This document shows, piece by piece, positions 6,331 through 12,738 of a DNA stretch of 12,738 nucleotides (position 1 is its first letter; every line of letters starts with the position of its first letter). The notes under the pieces were generated by a model. The model saw nothing but the letters and a program-made list of their open reading frames with translations. It did no database searches and was not told the DNA's origin. Source of the stretch: Acidobacteriota bacterium (GTDB lineage Bacteria; Acidobacteriota; Terriglobia; UBA7540); assembly GCA_021789565.1 (NCBI GenBank), contig JAJYJL010000088.1:1-12738 (forward strand). Direction: 5' to 3'. A program made the translations under genes and the position numbers.

Positions 6331-9048
6331 CATCCCTTGTCCGACAAGCGCAGTTTGACTGTTGATTTCGACTGCGGAGGTTTTGCTGACCTCGGTTCCA
6401 AGCTGCTGGGCCAGCCGGTTCAGGTCATTCGTAAAGATCATCGCCTCGTGACTGGCACGGGAGACGGCGACATATCCGAAGCGGGAGCTGAGCAGATCGG
6501 GATGCACGCCGGTGTCGGCGTGGATAAGAACGCGCTCGGCGGTAAGCCCCTGGGAACTGTGGCTGGTGACGGCGTAGCCGTGATCGAAATGGCGATGCTC
6601 GGCGGCACTGAACTCGATTTGGCGGTTGTCGTCGAGCCGTGCGGTAATCCTGCCATCAAGCGTGATCGACTCGATGAATCCAAGGTCGCGATTGGCAACG
6701 CCGAGGGACTTGTCTGGCGCGGTGAACTGGATGCGGTCGCCGACGGCGAATTCATGCGCCACTTCCCGATAGACGCTTACGCCAGTCAGACGGCGTGGAT
6801 CGTAGGTGGTCAGCTCTCCGGATTGCTTTTCGACTGTAAGCAGATTTGCGGATGGATTGACGGCGACGATGGTGCTGTAAGACCCGGCTTCGATTCCCAC
6901 GGCGGTGCTGCCGCGGGCATAACGCGCGACATCGCCGATTTCGTAATGATTCGCCCAGGCGCGATCGGCGCCGGTCATGTCCTGCCGCTGCACAAGGACG
7001 TGGAAGGAATGGTCGTTATGGCCCAGCTTGCCATTGGTTCGCAGTTCCTCGTGCACGGCAAGGTTCAGTTCGCGCCGGGAAGCATTGTCGGGTGAGACGA
7101 TGAGCGTGTTCTCTGGCGAAGCGGCATACATGCGTGCAACGGTGCGGATGCGTTCCTGCCGGTCGGGAATCTCCTGCACGCGGCCCTGCGCGCGGAGTTC
7201 GATCAGCGCTTTGGCGCTTCTGCCGCGCGCCAGCAGCTCGACAGCGGATTTGATGGCCGGGTCTTTTTGGCGGACGATCTGATCGAGCTTCGCCGTGCGC
7301 ATCCCTGCCTGCTGCAACTGCTCGAACGGCCGTCCTGCTTCCACTCCCTGATGTTGGCGTGTGTCGCCAATCAGCAGTACCCGGTCATTCGGGCCAAGCC
7401 GGGCAAGGAAATCGCGCATCTGGCGGGTGCTTGCCAGGCTCGATTCATCCACGAAATAAAAGTTTTTCTGAGCCGTGCTGTCATTTGTCTGTGCGGAGCG
7501 GGCAAGAAAGCTTTGGAGGGTATTCGCATCTACTCCCGACTCGCGGAGTTGTTTTGCTGCGCGGGATGTGGGAGCGAAGCCTTCGACCGAATAGCCCTGT
7601 GCTTCGATGGCCTGGCGGATGACGGAGAGCGTCGTGGTTTTGCCCGCTCCTGCGACGCCCTGGATGCCCTGAACGCGATCGGGCGAATTGAGCACATCCT
7701 CGATCACCCTGCGTTGCGCTTGGTTCAGATGCGAATGCTGTGCTGCAAACGTGACCGCCTGCTGTTGTGACAACACGGGCGCAAGCTCGTCTTTACCTGC
7801 GCGCATGCGGCTTACAATTTCCTGTTCCTCGCGTATTGTTCTGGCAGTGGTGAACTGCCGTGCAGGTATGTTGCGCGCACGCTCGACCGTCTGGAATTCC
7901 CCGACCGTCATGCGGCTTTCGAGATGCGCACGAACCTGCGAATAGGTGATCTCTCCCATGCCGCGGCGCAGCGCATCGCGAACGAGCAGGCGTTCATCCA
8001 CCACTGCCTCGCGCTCGAAGTTCCTGTCGCGGGCGAAGGTCAGCGATTCCCGAACTCTCTCCTGAGATCGGTTAGCTGAGACGCTCTGTTCCTGTTGCCG
8101 CCCTCGTTCCTGTGCCACACGAACAACCGCCTCCGCCTGATGGCCGAACTCCGCCGCCAGTTTCCGATGCGCGGCCATGACTTCGGCAGTCGAATGCACT
8201 GCTTTGCGGTCGCGCGTCGAGTGGGCGGCGATCTCTGCGGCCTCTTTGCCGTTCTTGCCCGTGCGTTCGAGATATTCCCGTATCTGCTGGCTGCGCGGGC
8301 TGGAGGCGTCGAGATACTCCTGACTGTAACCTTTGATCTCCGGCGCACCGCTACGGCCAGCGGCGATCTCATAGCCAAGCTGACGTAGGCGGTAGGTCAA
8401 CTCGGATTGGTAGATGGCCGTAGCGAATTGCTGCGAGGCAAACAGACTCTGCGGCTGGATGGCGCGAGTTTCGCCGTTGTCGCGTTCGGTGATGTTGAAG
8501 AGGACGGCGTGGGTATGGAGTTGCGGAGCCACGTAGCCATCGACCGGACGCGCGGTGTCGTGCTCGAACTTTGCGGCAATGAATTTGCCGGTCGTCTCCG
8601 GCGGATGATTGCCGCCGATGCGCGCCTGCGTATAGCGTTCGAGTTCATGAAGCGCGGCGGTGACGGCTTCGCGGTGCGCTTCGCGTACCCGATAGTCGCC
8701 GCCGACCAAGGCTGTGAGCGACACAGATTTGGGCGCAGAAAAGGTCGCATCCCACCCGGCCCGATGCTCCATCGTCCGGATGGATTTTCCATCGGCATCC
8801 TTATATTGGTAGGAAGCCCGCTGGCGGACAAGCTGCTCGCCGGACTGCGGCTGCTGGCCCTGGCTCAGCCGGGCAAAGTCCTGCTCGGAAACCGGGCCGC
8901 GCAGGCCCAATTGTTCTGCCAATCTGCCTTGCCACTCACCGCGCATCTCGCCGCGCTGGGACCAGTAATTCTGCTCCCGCGAGGTGAATTCCTTCTTGTG
9001 ATAGCTCTGGGCCTGACTGGCGGAAAGCGGCTTGGAGATAGTCAGCAT
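6322..9048 (-). CDS. trwC: Conjugative relaxase-helicase, MobF/TrwC family
   Basis: A 908-residue two-part relaxase, close to the 966 residues of R388 TrwC. The N-terminal HUH nicking domain (about 1-300) has candidate catalytic tyrosines Tyr16 and Tyr28, and the metal-binding histidines in FEHD (His163) and QLHTH (His178, His180), with four more residues between them than I recall in TrwC. The C-terminal RecD-like SF1 helicase has Walker A GVAGAGKTT (464-472), motif II VDES (533-536), motif III GDTRQ (561-565), motif V TSHSSQGLT (828-836) and motif VI VAVSRA (860-865). It would nick oriT, stay bound to the 5' end and unwind the plasmid strand for transfer. It starts six bases after the coupling-protein stop, so the two are cotranscribed. 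All key motifs are intact, so the protein looks functional. Assignment to MobF is secure. Confidence 0.95.
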   Translation of the reverse strand: MLTISKPLSASQAQSYHKKEFTSREQNYWSQRGEMRGEWQGRLAEQLGLRGPVSEQDFARLSQGQQPQSGEQLVRQRASYQYKDADGKSIRTMEHRAGWDATFSAPKSVSLTALVGGDYRVREAHREAVTAALHELERYTQARIGGNHPPETTGKFIAAKFEHDTARPVDGYVAPQLHTHAVLFNITERDNGETRAIQPQSLFASQQFATAIYQSELTYRLRQLGYEIAAGRSGAPEIKGYSQEYLDASSPRSQQIREYLERTGKNGKEAAEIAAHSTRDRKAVHSTAEVMAAHRKLAAEFGHQAEAVVRVAQERGRQQEQSVSANRSQERVRESLTFARDRNFEREAVVDERLLVRDALRRGMGEITYSQVRAHLESRMTVGEFQTVERARNIPARQFTTARTIREEQEIVSRMRAGKDELAPVLSQQQAVTFAAQHSHLNQAQRRVIEDVLNSPDRVQGIQGVAGAGKTTTLSVIRQAIEAQGYSVEGFAPTSRAAKQLRESGVDANTLQSFLARSAQTNDSTAQKNFYFVDESSLASTRQMRDFLARLGPNDRVLLIGDTRQHQGVEAGRPFEQLQQAGMRTAKLDQIVRQKDPAIKSAVELLARGRSAKALIELRAQGRVQEIPDRQERIRTVARMYAASPENTLIVSPDNASRRELNLAVHEELRTNGKLGHNDHSFHVLVQRQDMTGADRAWANHYEIGDVARYARGSTAVGIEAGSYSTIVAVNPSANLLTVEKQSGELTTYDPRRLTGVSVYREVAHEFAVGDRIQFTAPDKSLGVANRDLGFIESITLDGRITARLDDNRQIEFSAAEHRHFDHGYAVTSHSSQGLTAERVLIHADTGVHPDLLSSRFGYVAVSRASHEAMIFTNDLNRLAQQLGTEVSKTSAVEINSQTALVGQGMEL

Positions 9049-9054
9049 GGCAGT

Positions 9055-10968
9055 CTACTCCATCCGCACTGCATGAGCGCCGTCCGATTCGCCCTCTACT
9101 ACAGGATCACTTCGGTCATTTTCCAACTCGTCATGCAGCAATGCGGGCGGTGCAATCAGGTCATCCATGTCGCGCTCGACGAACCCTGGATGCTTTTCCT
9201 TGAGATCGACAAATGGAAACGAGAAACGGGCGACATGGTTGCCGTACTTCAGGAAGCCGCGCAGATCGTCCAACCCGGAAATCTCCGAAGGCAGAACCAG
9301 CGGCTCCGTCTGGCGGTCGAGCGCGAAGTTACGGCCTGCGCGGGAGCCGTCAAAGTGCGTCTCGCGCAGCCGTTCGATTTCGATTTCTCCAATAGCCTCG
9401 CTTACCCATTTGGCGGCGCGCGGTTCGCTGGTGCGCAGAAATATCTTGGTGGCCGGCTGCGAGAGCATGGCTTCGGCATCGTTGCCGTAGTGGGCTTCCA
9501 TCTGACTGCGGCCCTGAAAGCCGAGAACAACCGGGTTCTGCGATTTGCGGTTTTCGGTGATGGCGGTGTGCAACTGCGGTAGCCTTTGCAGACTGGCCAG
9601 TTCGTCGATGACGAACCAGACCGCCTTCTGGCCGGGATCGGGTTCGTTCAGCAAGCGTAATACCAGTAAATCAATCCACAGACTGATGAGCGGGCGCAGG
9701 GCCTCGCGTAGGGTGGGGCGCGAGGTGATGAAAACCCAGCCGCGGCGCGTTTCTGCCCACTTGGTCGCCGTCCATGTTCCGGTTGTTTCGTCCTTTTTGG
9801 GAAGCAGCCGAAAGCTGTCAGCGGTCATATTGAGAGAGCCGAGAACGCCTTCGCGCTGGTGCGGCGCTCGCGGGTCGATCAGTGCCCAATACTCGGTCTT
9901 GCGCACACGCTGGTCGATCTCCGCCGGATTCGACATCCAGTGAACCAGCTCCGCTGGCGTGGGCAGATAGGTCAGCAAATGAGCAAAGATTTTCTGCGGC
10001 GCTTCAACAAAGAAGCGGTTGGTGACCCCTTCCGGTTGGTACATGGAAACGGCGAGGGCCTTGGCTTCGGCGCGACGGCGCAGCTCCAGCGACGGACTCC
10101 AGAACGGCATCCGTGCGTCGAGTGGGTTGAGCACAATGTCACCGCGATGCGGGTCGTAAAACTGCTTCACGAATTCGCAGGCCGGGTCGTAGATGATAGC
10201 GCTCTCGCGGCGCGCCTCCACCTGCAAGAGCATCTGGCGGATGATGCTGGTCTTGCCTGATCCAGTATCCCCGACAATCAGGAAATGCTTGTTCTCGGCG
10301 TCGCGCGGGATGCGCAGCGGTTGCTTGCTGCGATCCGTAGTGATGCCGATCCCGTCGCCGGCGATTTCCTTATTAAAACCCTTCGGGCTGACGAGCATGG
10401 GGCCTTTCAGCCGTCGTCCATAACGCAGGTCTTTGAGCCGACGAATGTCCTTCGGAATCGAGAGTGGAAGTTGGATCAGAAAGACCGCAAGACCAAAGAC
10501 AAACTGCCAGAAGAAGAGCCGCCAGATTGGAAGATCGCCGTAAATCCAGTGACTGATCCAGGCGTGCAGGGTCTTGTTCGAGTAACGACGCGGAGCCTCG
10601 CGAAAGAGCACCCGGTAGCCATCTTTGCGGGCCTGATCCGACAGCGCGAAGAACAAGGGCTTGCCAACAGCTTGCGGCGTCTTTCCGCGTTGTACATCCG
10701 CATTCAGCGCCGGGCGTACCTGCGATTTTCCACCTTGAACCAGAACCAATTGATAGGCCCCCCAGGGATGTAACGTGCCCAGAGTTTCCGTTCGCAAAGA
10801 GTACGGCAGGTAGTACCGTTCGAGCGGCGAGAGGCCGTAAGCAACGCGCAGCCAGACGAGGAATCCGGTGAAAACGACCGCGAGAAACAATGCTCCCAGC
10901 GTGTAGAGATACCCGCGCGGCGGCCAGATCAGCGACTCTTTGCGGCCCCAGTGTTCTACACTCGTCAT
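9055..10968 (-). CDS. trwB: Type IV coupling protein (TrwB/TraD-like ATPase)
   Basis: A 637-residue hexameric DNA-pumping ATPase of the VirD4/TrwB/TraD family, linking the relaxosome to the type IV secretion channel. Two N-terminal membrane helices are visible (about 21-45 and 149-170), followed by the AAD domain with Walker A GDTGSGKTS (234-242) and Walker B VWFVIDELASL (450-460), then GFQGRSQME near 483-491, a motif region of TrwB-type proteins. The loop between the helices is about 100 residues, much longer than I recall for TrwB. I chose the ATG at 10968, with AAGGAG eight bases upstream; a TTG two codons earlier would leave almost no spacing. It starts two bases after the stop of the small relaxosome gene. 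A low-complexity acidic tail ends the protein. No other type IV secretion genes are in the window. Family assignment is secure. Confidence 0.94.
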   Translation of the reverse strand: MTSVEHWGRKESLIWPPRGYLYTLGALFLAVVFTGFLVWLRVAYGLSPLERYYLPYSLRTETLGTLHPWGAYQLVLVQGGKSQVRPALNADVQRGKTPQAVGKPLFFALSDQARKDGYRVLFREAPRRYSNKTLHAWISHWIYGDLPIWRLFFWQFVFGLAVFLIQLPLSIPKDIRRLKDLRYGRRLKGPMLVSPKGFNKEIAGDGIGITTDRSKQPLRIPRDAENKHFLIVGDTGSGKTSIIRQMLLQVEARRESAIIYDPACEFVKQFYDPHRGDIVLNPLDARMPFWSPSLELRRRAEAKALAVSMYQPEGVTNRFFVEAPQKIFAHLLTYLPTPAELVHWMSNPAEIDQRVRKTEYWALIDPRAPHQREGVLGSLNMTADSFRLLPKKDETTGTWTATKWAETRRGWVFITSRPTLREALRPLISLWIDLLVLRLLNEPDPGQKAVWFVIDELASLQRLPQLHTAITENRKSQNPVVLGFQGRSQMEAHYGNDAEAMLSQPATKIFLRTSEPRAAKWVSEAIGEIEIERLRETHFDGSRAGRNFALDRQTEPLVLPSEISGLDDLRGFLKYGNHVARFSFPFVDLKEKHPGFVERDMDDLIAPPALLHDELENDRSDPVVEGESDGAHAVRME

Positions 10969-10970
10969 CG

Positions 10971-11360
10971 TCAATTCTCCTTCCCCTGCGCGCGCCGGTT
11001 CAACAGTTCCAGTGCCTGCGCGGCTTTGCCTTTTTGCACCTGGCGGAAGCGTGCTGCAATCTCATCATGGGCCAGCTTTTCGCCGCACAGAAGCGGTTCC
11101 AGTGTGCTCATCAGCAGCATCTGAAGCCCTACGAGTTCGGTGAATATATGGCGTTCCATCTCTTCCCTGTTTCGATGGATGGTCGCGCGGAGAAGAATCT
11201 CCCGCGCCCATTCGCTGGGCGCCTTGCCGTCCTCCTCCGCAGCGGCGACGATCTTCCTTTCCTCATCGGGTGTCAGCTTGGTCCCGATGCTGCGGGTGCG
11301 CGCCACACGTCCTCTCAATCGCTGCTGAAGATGAGAGCTGGTTATGTTGCCGCTTTGCAT
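10971..11360 (-). CDS. Small relaxosome accessory protein, probable ribbon-helix-helix (TrwA position)
   Basis: A 129-residue basic protein. Residues 20-60 look like a ribbon-helix-helix DNA-binding unit: a strand (RTRSIGTKLT), a first helix (PDEERKIVAAAEEDG), a turn (KAPS) and a second helix (EWAREILLRAT). The rest is helical, with a leucine/methionine-rich stretch (78-92) and a basic C-terminal helix. Position and size match R388 TrwA (about 121 residues), which binds oriT, stimulates TrwC nicking and represses its own operon; TraJ and MobC-type accessory proteins are alternatives. The start is the ATG at 11360, set by GGAGG four bases upstream (11369-11365). The minus frame stays open far upstream, but that is antisense to the intron. 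The group II intron abuts the ribosome-binding site, so the native promoter is lost from view. Function is inferred from context and fold pattern, not from a family I recognise for certain. Confidence 0.75.
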   Translation of the reverse strand: MQSGNITSSHLQQRLRGRVARTRSIGTKLTPDEERKIVAAAEEDGKAPSEWAREILLRATIHRNREEMERHIFTELVGLQMLLMSTLEPLLCGEKLAHDEIAARFRQVQKGKAAQALELLNRRAQGKEN

Positions 11361-11369
11361 GTATCCTCC
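11353..11369 (+). other. Intron target site (IBS2 and IBS1) over the accessory gene's start region
   Basis: The last exon bases before the proposed intron start are IBS1 TCCTCC (11364-11369); IBS2 CTTTGC lies at 11353-11358. IBS1 is fully complementary to EBS1 GGAGGA inside the intron (11698-11703). IBS2 pairs with EBS2 GCAAGG (11672-11677) in six pairs including one G-U. On the other strand IBS1 is the Shine-Dalgarno site of the accessory gene, and IBS2 covers codons 2-3 and part of the start codon. Confidence 0.6.
11365..11369 (-). promoter_or_regulatory. Ribosome-binding site that sets the start of the accessory protein
   Basis: GGAGG on the minus strand, four bases before the ATG at 11360. 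Its first G is the last base before the proposed intron junction, so insertion left the translation start intact but removed everything upstream of it. Confidence 0.75.
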
Positions 11370-11671
11370 GTGCGCTTCGCATGAACTTTTCTCGATAGAC
11401 CCGGTTCCTTGTAAGGAACGTGATCTGACGGAACAGCAATCATTCCAACAAGTTCGCAGCGAGGAACCGAAGTTCCTCGGCAGTACCCTTTCAGGGGTGG
11501 AGTGTCGTAGCGTCAACCCGGTGCGTAAGCACCGTGCTCTTCGAGGGCAGTAGCAACTGACCTTGAGGGACACGAGCCGACCGCACCGAACCGGCAAGAT
11601 GTAGCGAATGAAAGAGTCGTACGGTGAAGGCCTAGCAAGCCACACCGGCTCCGAGTCTTGCGGGCATGGCC

Positions 11672-11703
11672 GCAAGGTCAGATACGAAGCGTAGACAGGA
11701 GGA
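11672..11703 (+). other. Proposed EBS2 and EBS1 of the group II intron
   Basis: GCAAGG (11672-11677) and GGAGGA (11698-11703) are proposed as exon-binding sites because they pair with IBS2 and IBS1 next to the predicted 5' splice site. Either match alone could arise by chance; order, spacing and position in the intron support them together. A covariance-based fold would have to show both in loops of domain I. Confidence 0.5.
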
Positions 11704-11939
11704 ACTACGGGCCAGGCAATTGAGCCGCGAAATACCCCTAACTTCAGGACGCCGACGCCCTGACACAACGCGGAAGGCAACATCCGGTCCAGCGTTATCG
11801 CAAGCTGGGCTGGGGTCCTGCGCGGTCTGTGACCCTGGCACGTAGGGACATATCTTGCACGGAAGTTGAGAGGTCCCGGGTTTTCCCAAGAGCGGCCAGT
11901 GTGCTTGGGACGCATCGGGAAGTCCAAGGACGGAATCCG

Positions 11940-12738
11940 ATGATGAACGAACACGGGAAGTCGGACAGACCCATAGTACCGGGGAAGTCTCCGAACAAAG
12001 CCAGAGTATCGGTGGCGGAGGAGATGGAGGGAAGGGGTCTGGCCAAGGGGAACCTGAGCCAGCAAAACGCGATCCGGACTCAGAGCCGGGTAGTCGCGCC
12101 AAGCGAGCTGGCGCAGATACGACAAACGGCAAAATCGAACAAGGATGCAAGGTTCACCGCTCTGATGCATCACATCTACCGGATAGACACCCTGCGGTTT
12201 GCTTACTCGCAGTTGAAGAGGCACGCGGCAGCCGGTGTGGACGGGGAGACGTGGCGGCACTACGGCGAGGCTCTTGAGGAGAATCTCCAGGACCTTTCCC
12301 ATAGACTGAAGCGCGGAGCGTACCGGGCCAAGCCGGTGCGTAGGATGTACATTCCGAAGGCGGACGGGCGGCAGCGACCGCTCGGTGTCACGGCGTTCGA
12401 AGACAAGCTTGTTCAACGAGCGACGGTGGAAGTACTCAACGCAATATACGAAACCGACTTCCTCGGCTTCTCTTATGGTTTCCGGCCGGGACGCAGCCAG
12501 CATAAAGCGCTGGACGCGTTGTGGTGTGGACTCCATGAGCGTCGTGTGAACTGGGTGCTGGACCTGGACGTGCGCAGCTTTTTCGACAGGCTGTCGCACG
12601 AGTGGCTGGTCCGGTTCCTCCAGCATCGGATAGCGGACCGGCGCGTGGTGCGGCTCATCCAGAAATGGCTGAACGCGGGCGTGCTGGAAAAGGGCAAGCG
12701 AACGTTCCTGGATGCGGGCTCGCCGCAGGGCGGAAGTG
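11940..12738 (+). CDS. ltrA: Group II intron reverse transcriptase/maturase, N-terminal part, cut by window edge
   Basis: The first 266 residues of an intron-encoded protein, open to the window end. After a basic, low-complexity start, the reverse transcriptase region shows YIPKADGRQRPLGV (RT1, about 137-150), FEDKLVQRA, YGFRPGRS (RT2, 179-186), NWVLDLDVRSFFD (RT3, 204-216; the first catalytic Asp is within it) and SPQGG at the edge (RT4). The YADD box, maturase domain X and any endonuclease domain are beyond the window. Such proteins help the intron RNA splice and copy it into DNA during retrohoming. Two adjacent ATGs (11940, 11943) are possible starts, with AAGGA about nine bases before the first. 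It reads opposite to the conjugation genes. No frameshift or stop is seen in the visible part, so the intron may be active. Confidence 0.93.
   Translation, partial: MMNEHGKSDRPIVPGKSPNKARVSVAEEMEGRGLAKGNLSQQNAIRTQSRVVAPSELAQIRQTAKSNKDARFTALMHHIYRIDTLRFAYSQLKRHAAAGVDGETWRHYGEALEENLQDLSHRLKRGAYRAKPVRRMYIPKADGRQRPLGVTAFEDKLVQRATVEVLNAIYETDFLGFSYGFRPGRSQHKALDALWCGLHERRVNWVLDLDVRSFFDRLSHEWLVRFLQHRIADRRVVRLIQKWLNAGVLEKGKRTFLDAGSPQGGS

Larger units (their letters stand above)
11370..12738 (+). mobile_element. Group II intron, 5' part (3' end outside window)
   Basis: The element is identified by its reverse transcriptase and by a folded 570-base stretch in front of it. The proposed 5' end is GTGCG at 11370, matching the GUGYG rule for group II introns. 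Clear hairpins follow: GTTCCT/AGGAAC (11404-11419), an eight-pair stem CGAGGAAC/GTTCCTCG with loop CGAA (11460-11479), and CGGTGC/GCACCG with a GNRA loop GTAA (11519-11534). EBS2 (11672-11677) and EBS1 (11698-11703) match the exon next to 11370, 21 bases apart and about 300 bases into the intron, as expected for domain I. The 11370-11939 stretch holds no gene; it is the ribozyme's first domains, with the protein gene in domain IV. Domains V and VI and the 3' splice site lie beyond the window. A second GTGCG at 11521 is part of a hairpin and is less likely the end. The structural class was not assigned. Confidence 0.85.

Noticed and set aside
8407..9582. A 391-codon plus-strand open frame over the relaxase-coupling protein junction.
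   Set aside because: It lies antisense to two conserved genes and shows no domain; composition-driven shadow frame. The same applies to 6295-7095.
11521..11525. A second GTGCG as the 5' end of the intron.
   Set aside because: It forms one arm of a GNRA-capped hairpin, and its upstream bases do not match the proposed EBS1, whereas those before 11370 do.
11400..11620. Dense short inverted repeats as a possible CRISPR array or integron attC cluster.
   Set aside because: The repeats differ from each other and there are no regular spacers; they fit the stems of group II intron domain I in front of a reverse transcriptase.
10971..12626. A 551-codon open minus-strand frame running through the antisense of the intron and in frame into the accessory protein.
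   Set aside because: The part above 11360 is antisense to a clear reverse transcriptase gene and ribozyme, has no recognisable domain and is rich in Arg, Pro and Ser. The GGAGG site at 11365-11369 gives a good local start. The long open frame most likely reflects GC-rich composition.
11940..12738. Retron or other defence-associated reverse transcriptase.
   Set aside because: The motif order with YIPKADGRQRPLGV and YGFRPGRS, and the structured RNA with GTGCG end and EBS/IBS pairing, fit group II intron proteins. The catalytic box needed for a firm exclusion is outside the window.

Overview
The window comes from a Gram-negative bacterium: an outer-membrane efflux protein with a signal peptide is encoded, the base composition is moderately GC-rich, and start regions carry strong Shine-Dalgarno sites. 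The host cannot be named from this stretch. Acidobacteriota or a proteobacterium are guesses. A conjugative relaxase, a coupling protein and a group II intron next to metal-resistance cargo suggest a plasmid or integrative conjugative element. Nearly all genes lie on the minus strand; the intron with its reverse transcriptase is on the plus strand. Read in the direction of transcription, the window runs from high to low coordinates.

Mobility module (about 12738 to 6306). Three minus-strand genes follow the R388 order trwA-trwB-trwC: a small probable ribbon-helix-helix relaxosome protein (10971-11360), a TrwB/TraD-type coupling ATPase (9055-10968) and a MobF relaxase-helicase (6322-9048). Immediately upstream of the first gene, on the opposite strand, a group II intron begins at about 11370 (GTGCG). 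It runs out of the window inside its reverse transcriptase gene (11940-12738). Its proposed exon-binding sites EBS1 and EBS2 pair with the translation-start region of the small gene. The intron therefore separates that gene from whatever promoter and oriT lay upstream, and both are now outside the window.

Metal cassette (6226 to 1). After a weak terminator-like hairpin comes a MerR-type promoter and the MerR-family regulator it precedes (5778-6188). Then follow a TolC-type outer-membrane protein, a membrane-fusion protein, a DevC/MacB/FtsX-type ABC permease, its ATPase and a cytoplasmic thioredoxin-like protein with a CAPC site. A second, nearly identical MerR operator (679-710) precedes a 75-residue HMA metallochaperone and the N-terminus of a heavy-metal P-type ATPase, which is cut by the window edge. 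The two matching operators make this look like one regulon. The chaperone and P-type ATPase would clear metal from the cytosol, and the tripartite ABC pump would carry it, or a product of it, across the outer membrane. Regulator and transporter motifs favour a monovalent, copper-type metal, but this is inference.

Gene-free stretches are short (660-754, 5643-5777, 6189-6321) and hold promoters, hairpins or little. The 570 bases at 11370-11939 are intron ribozyme RNA.
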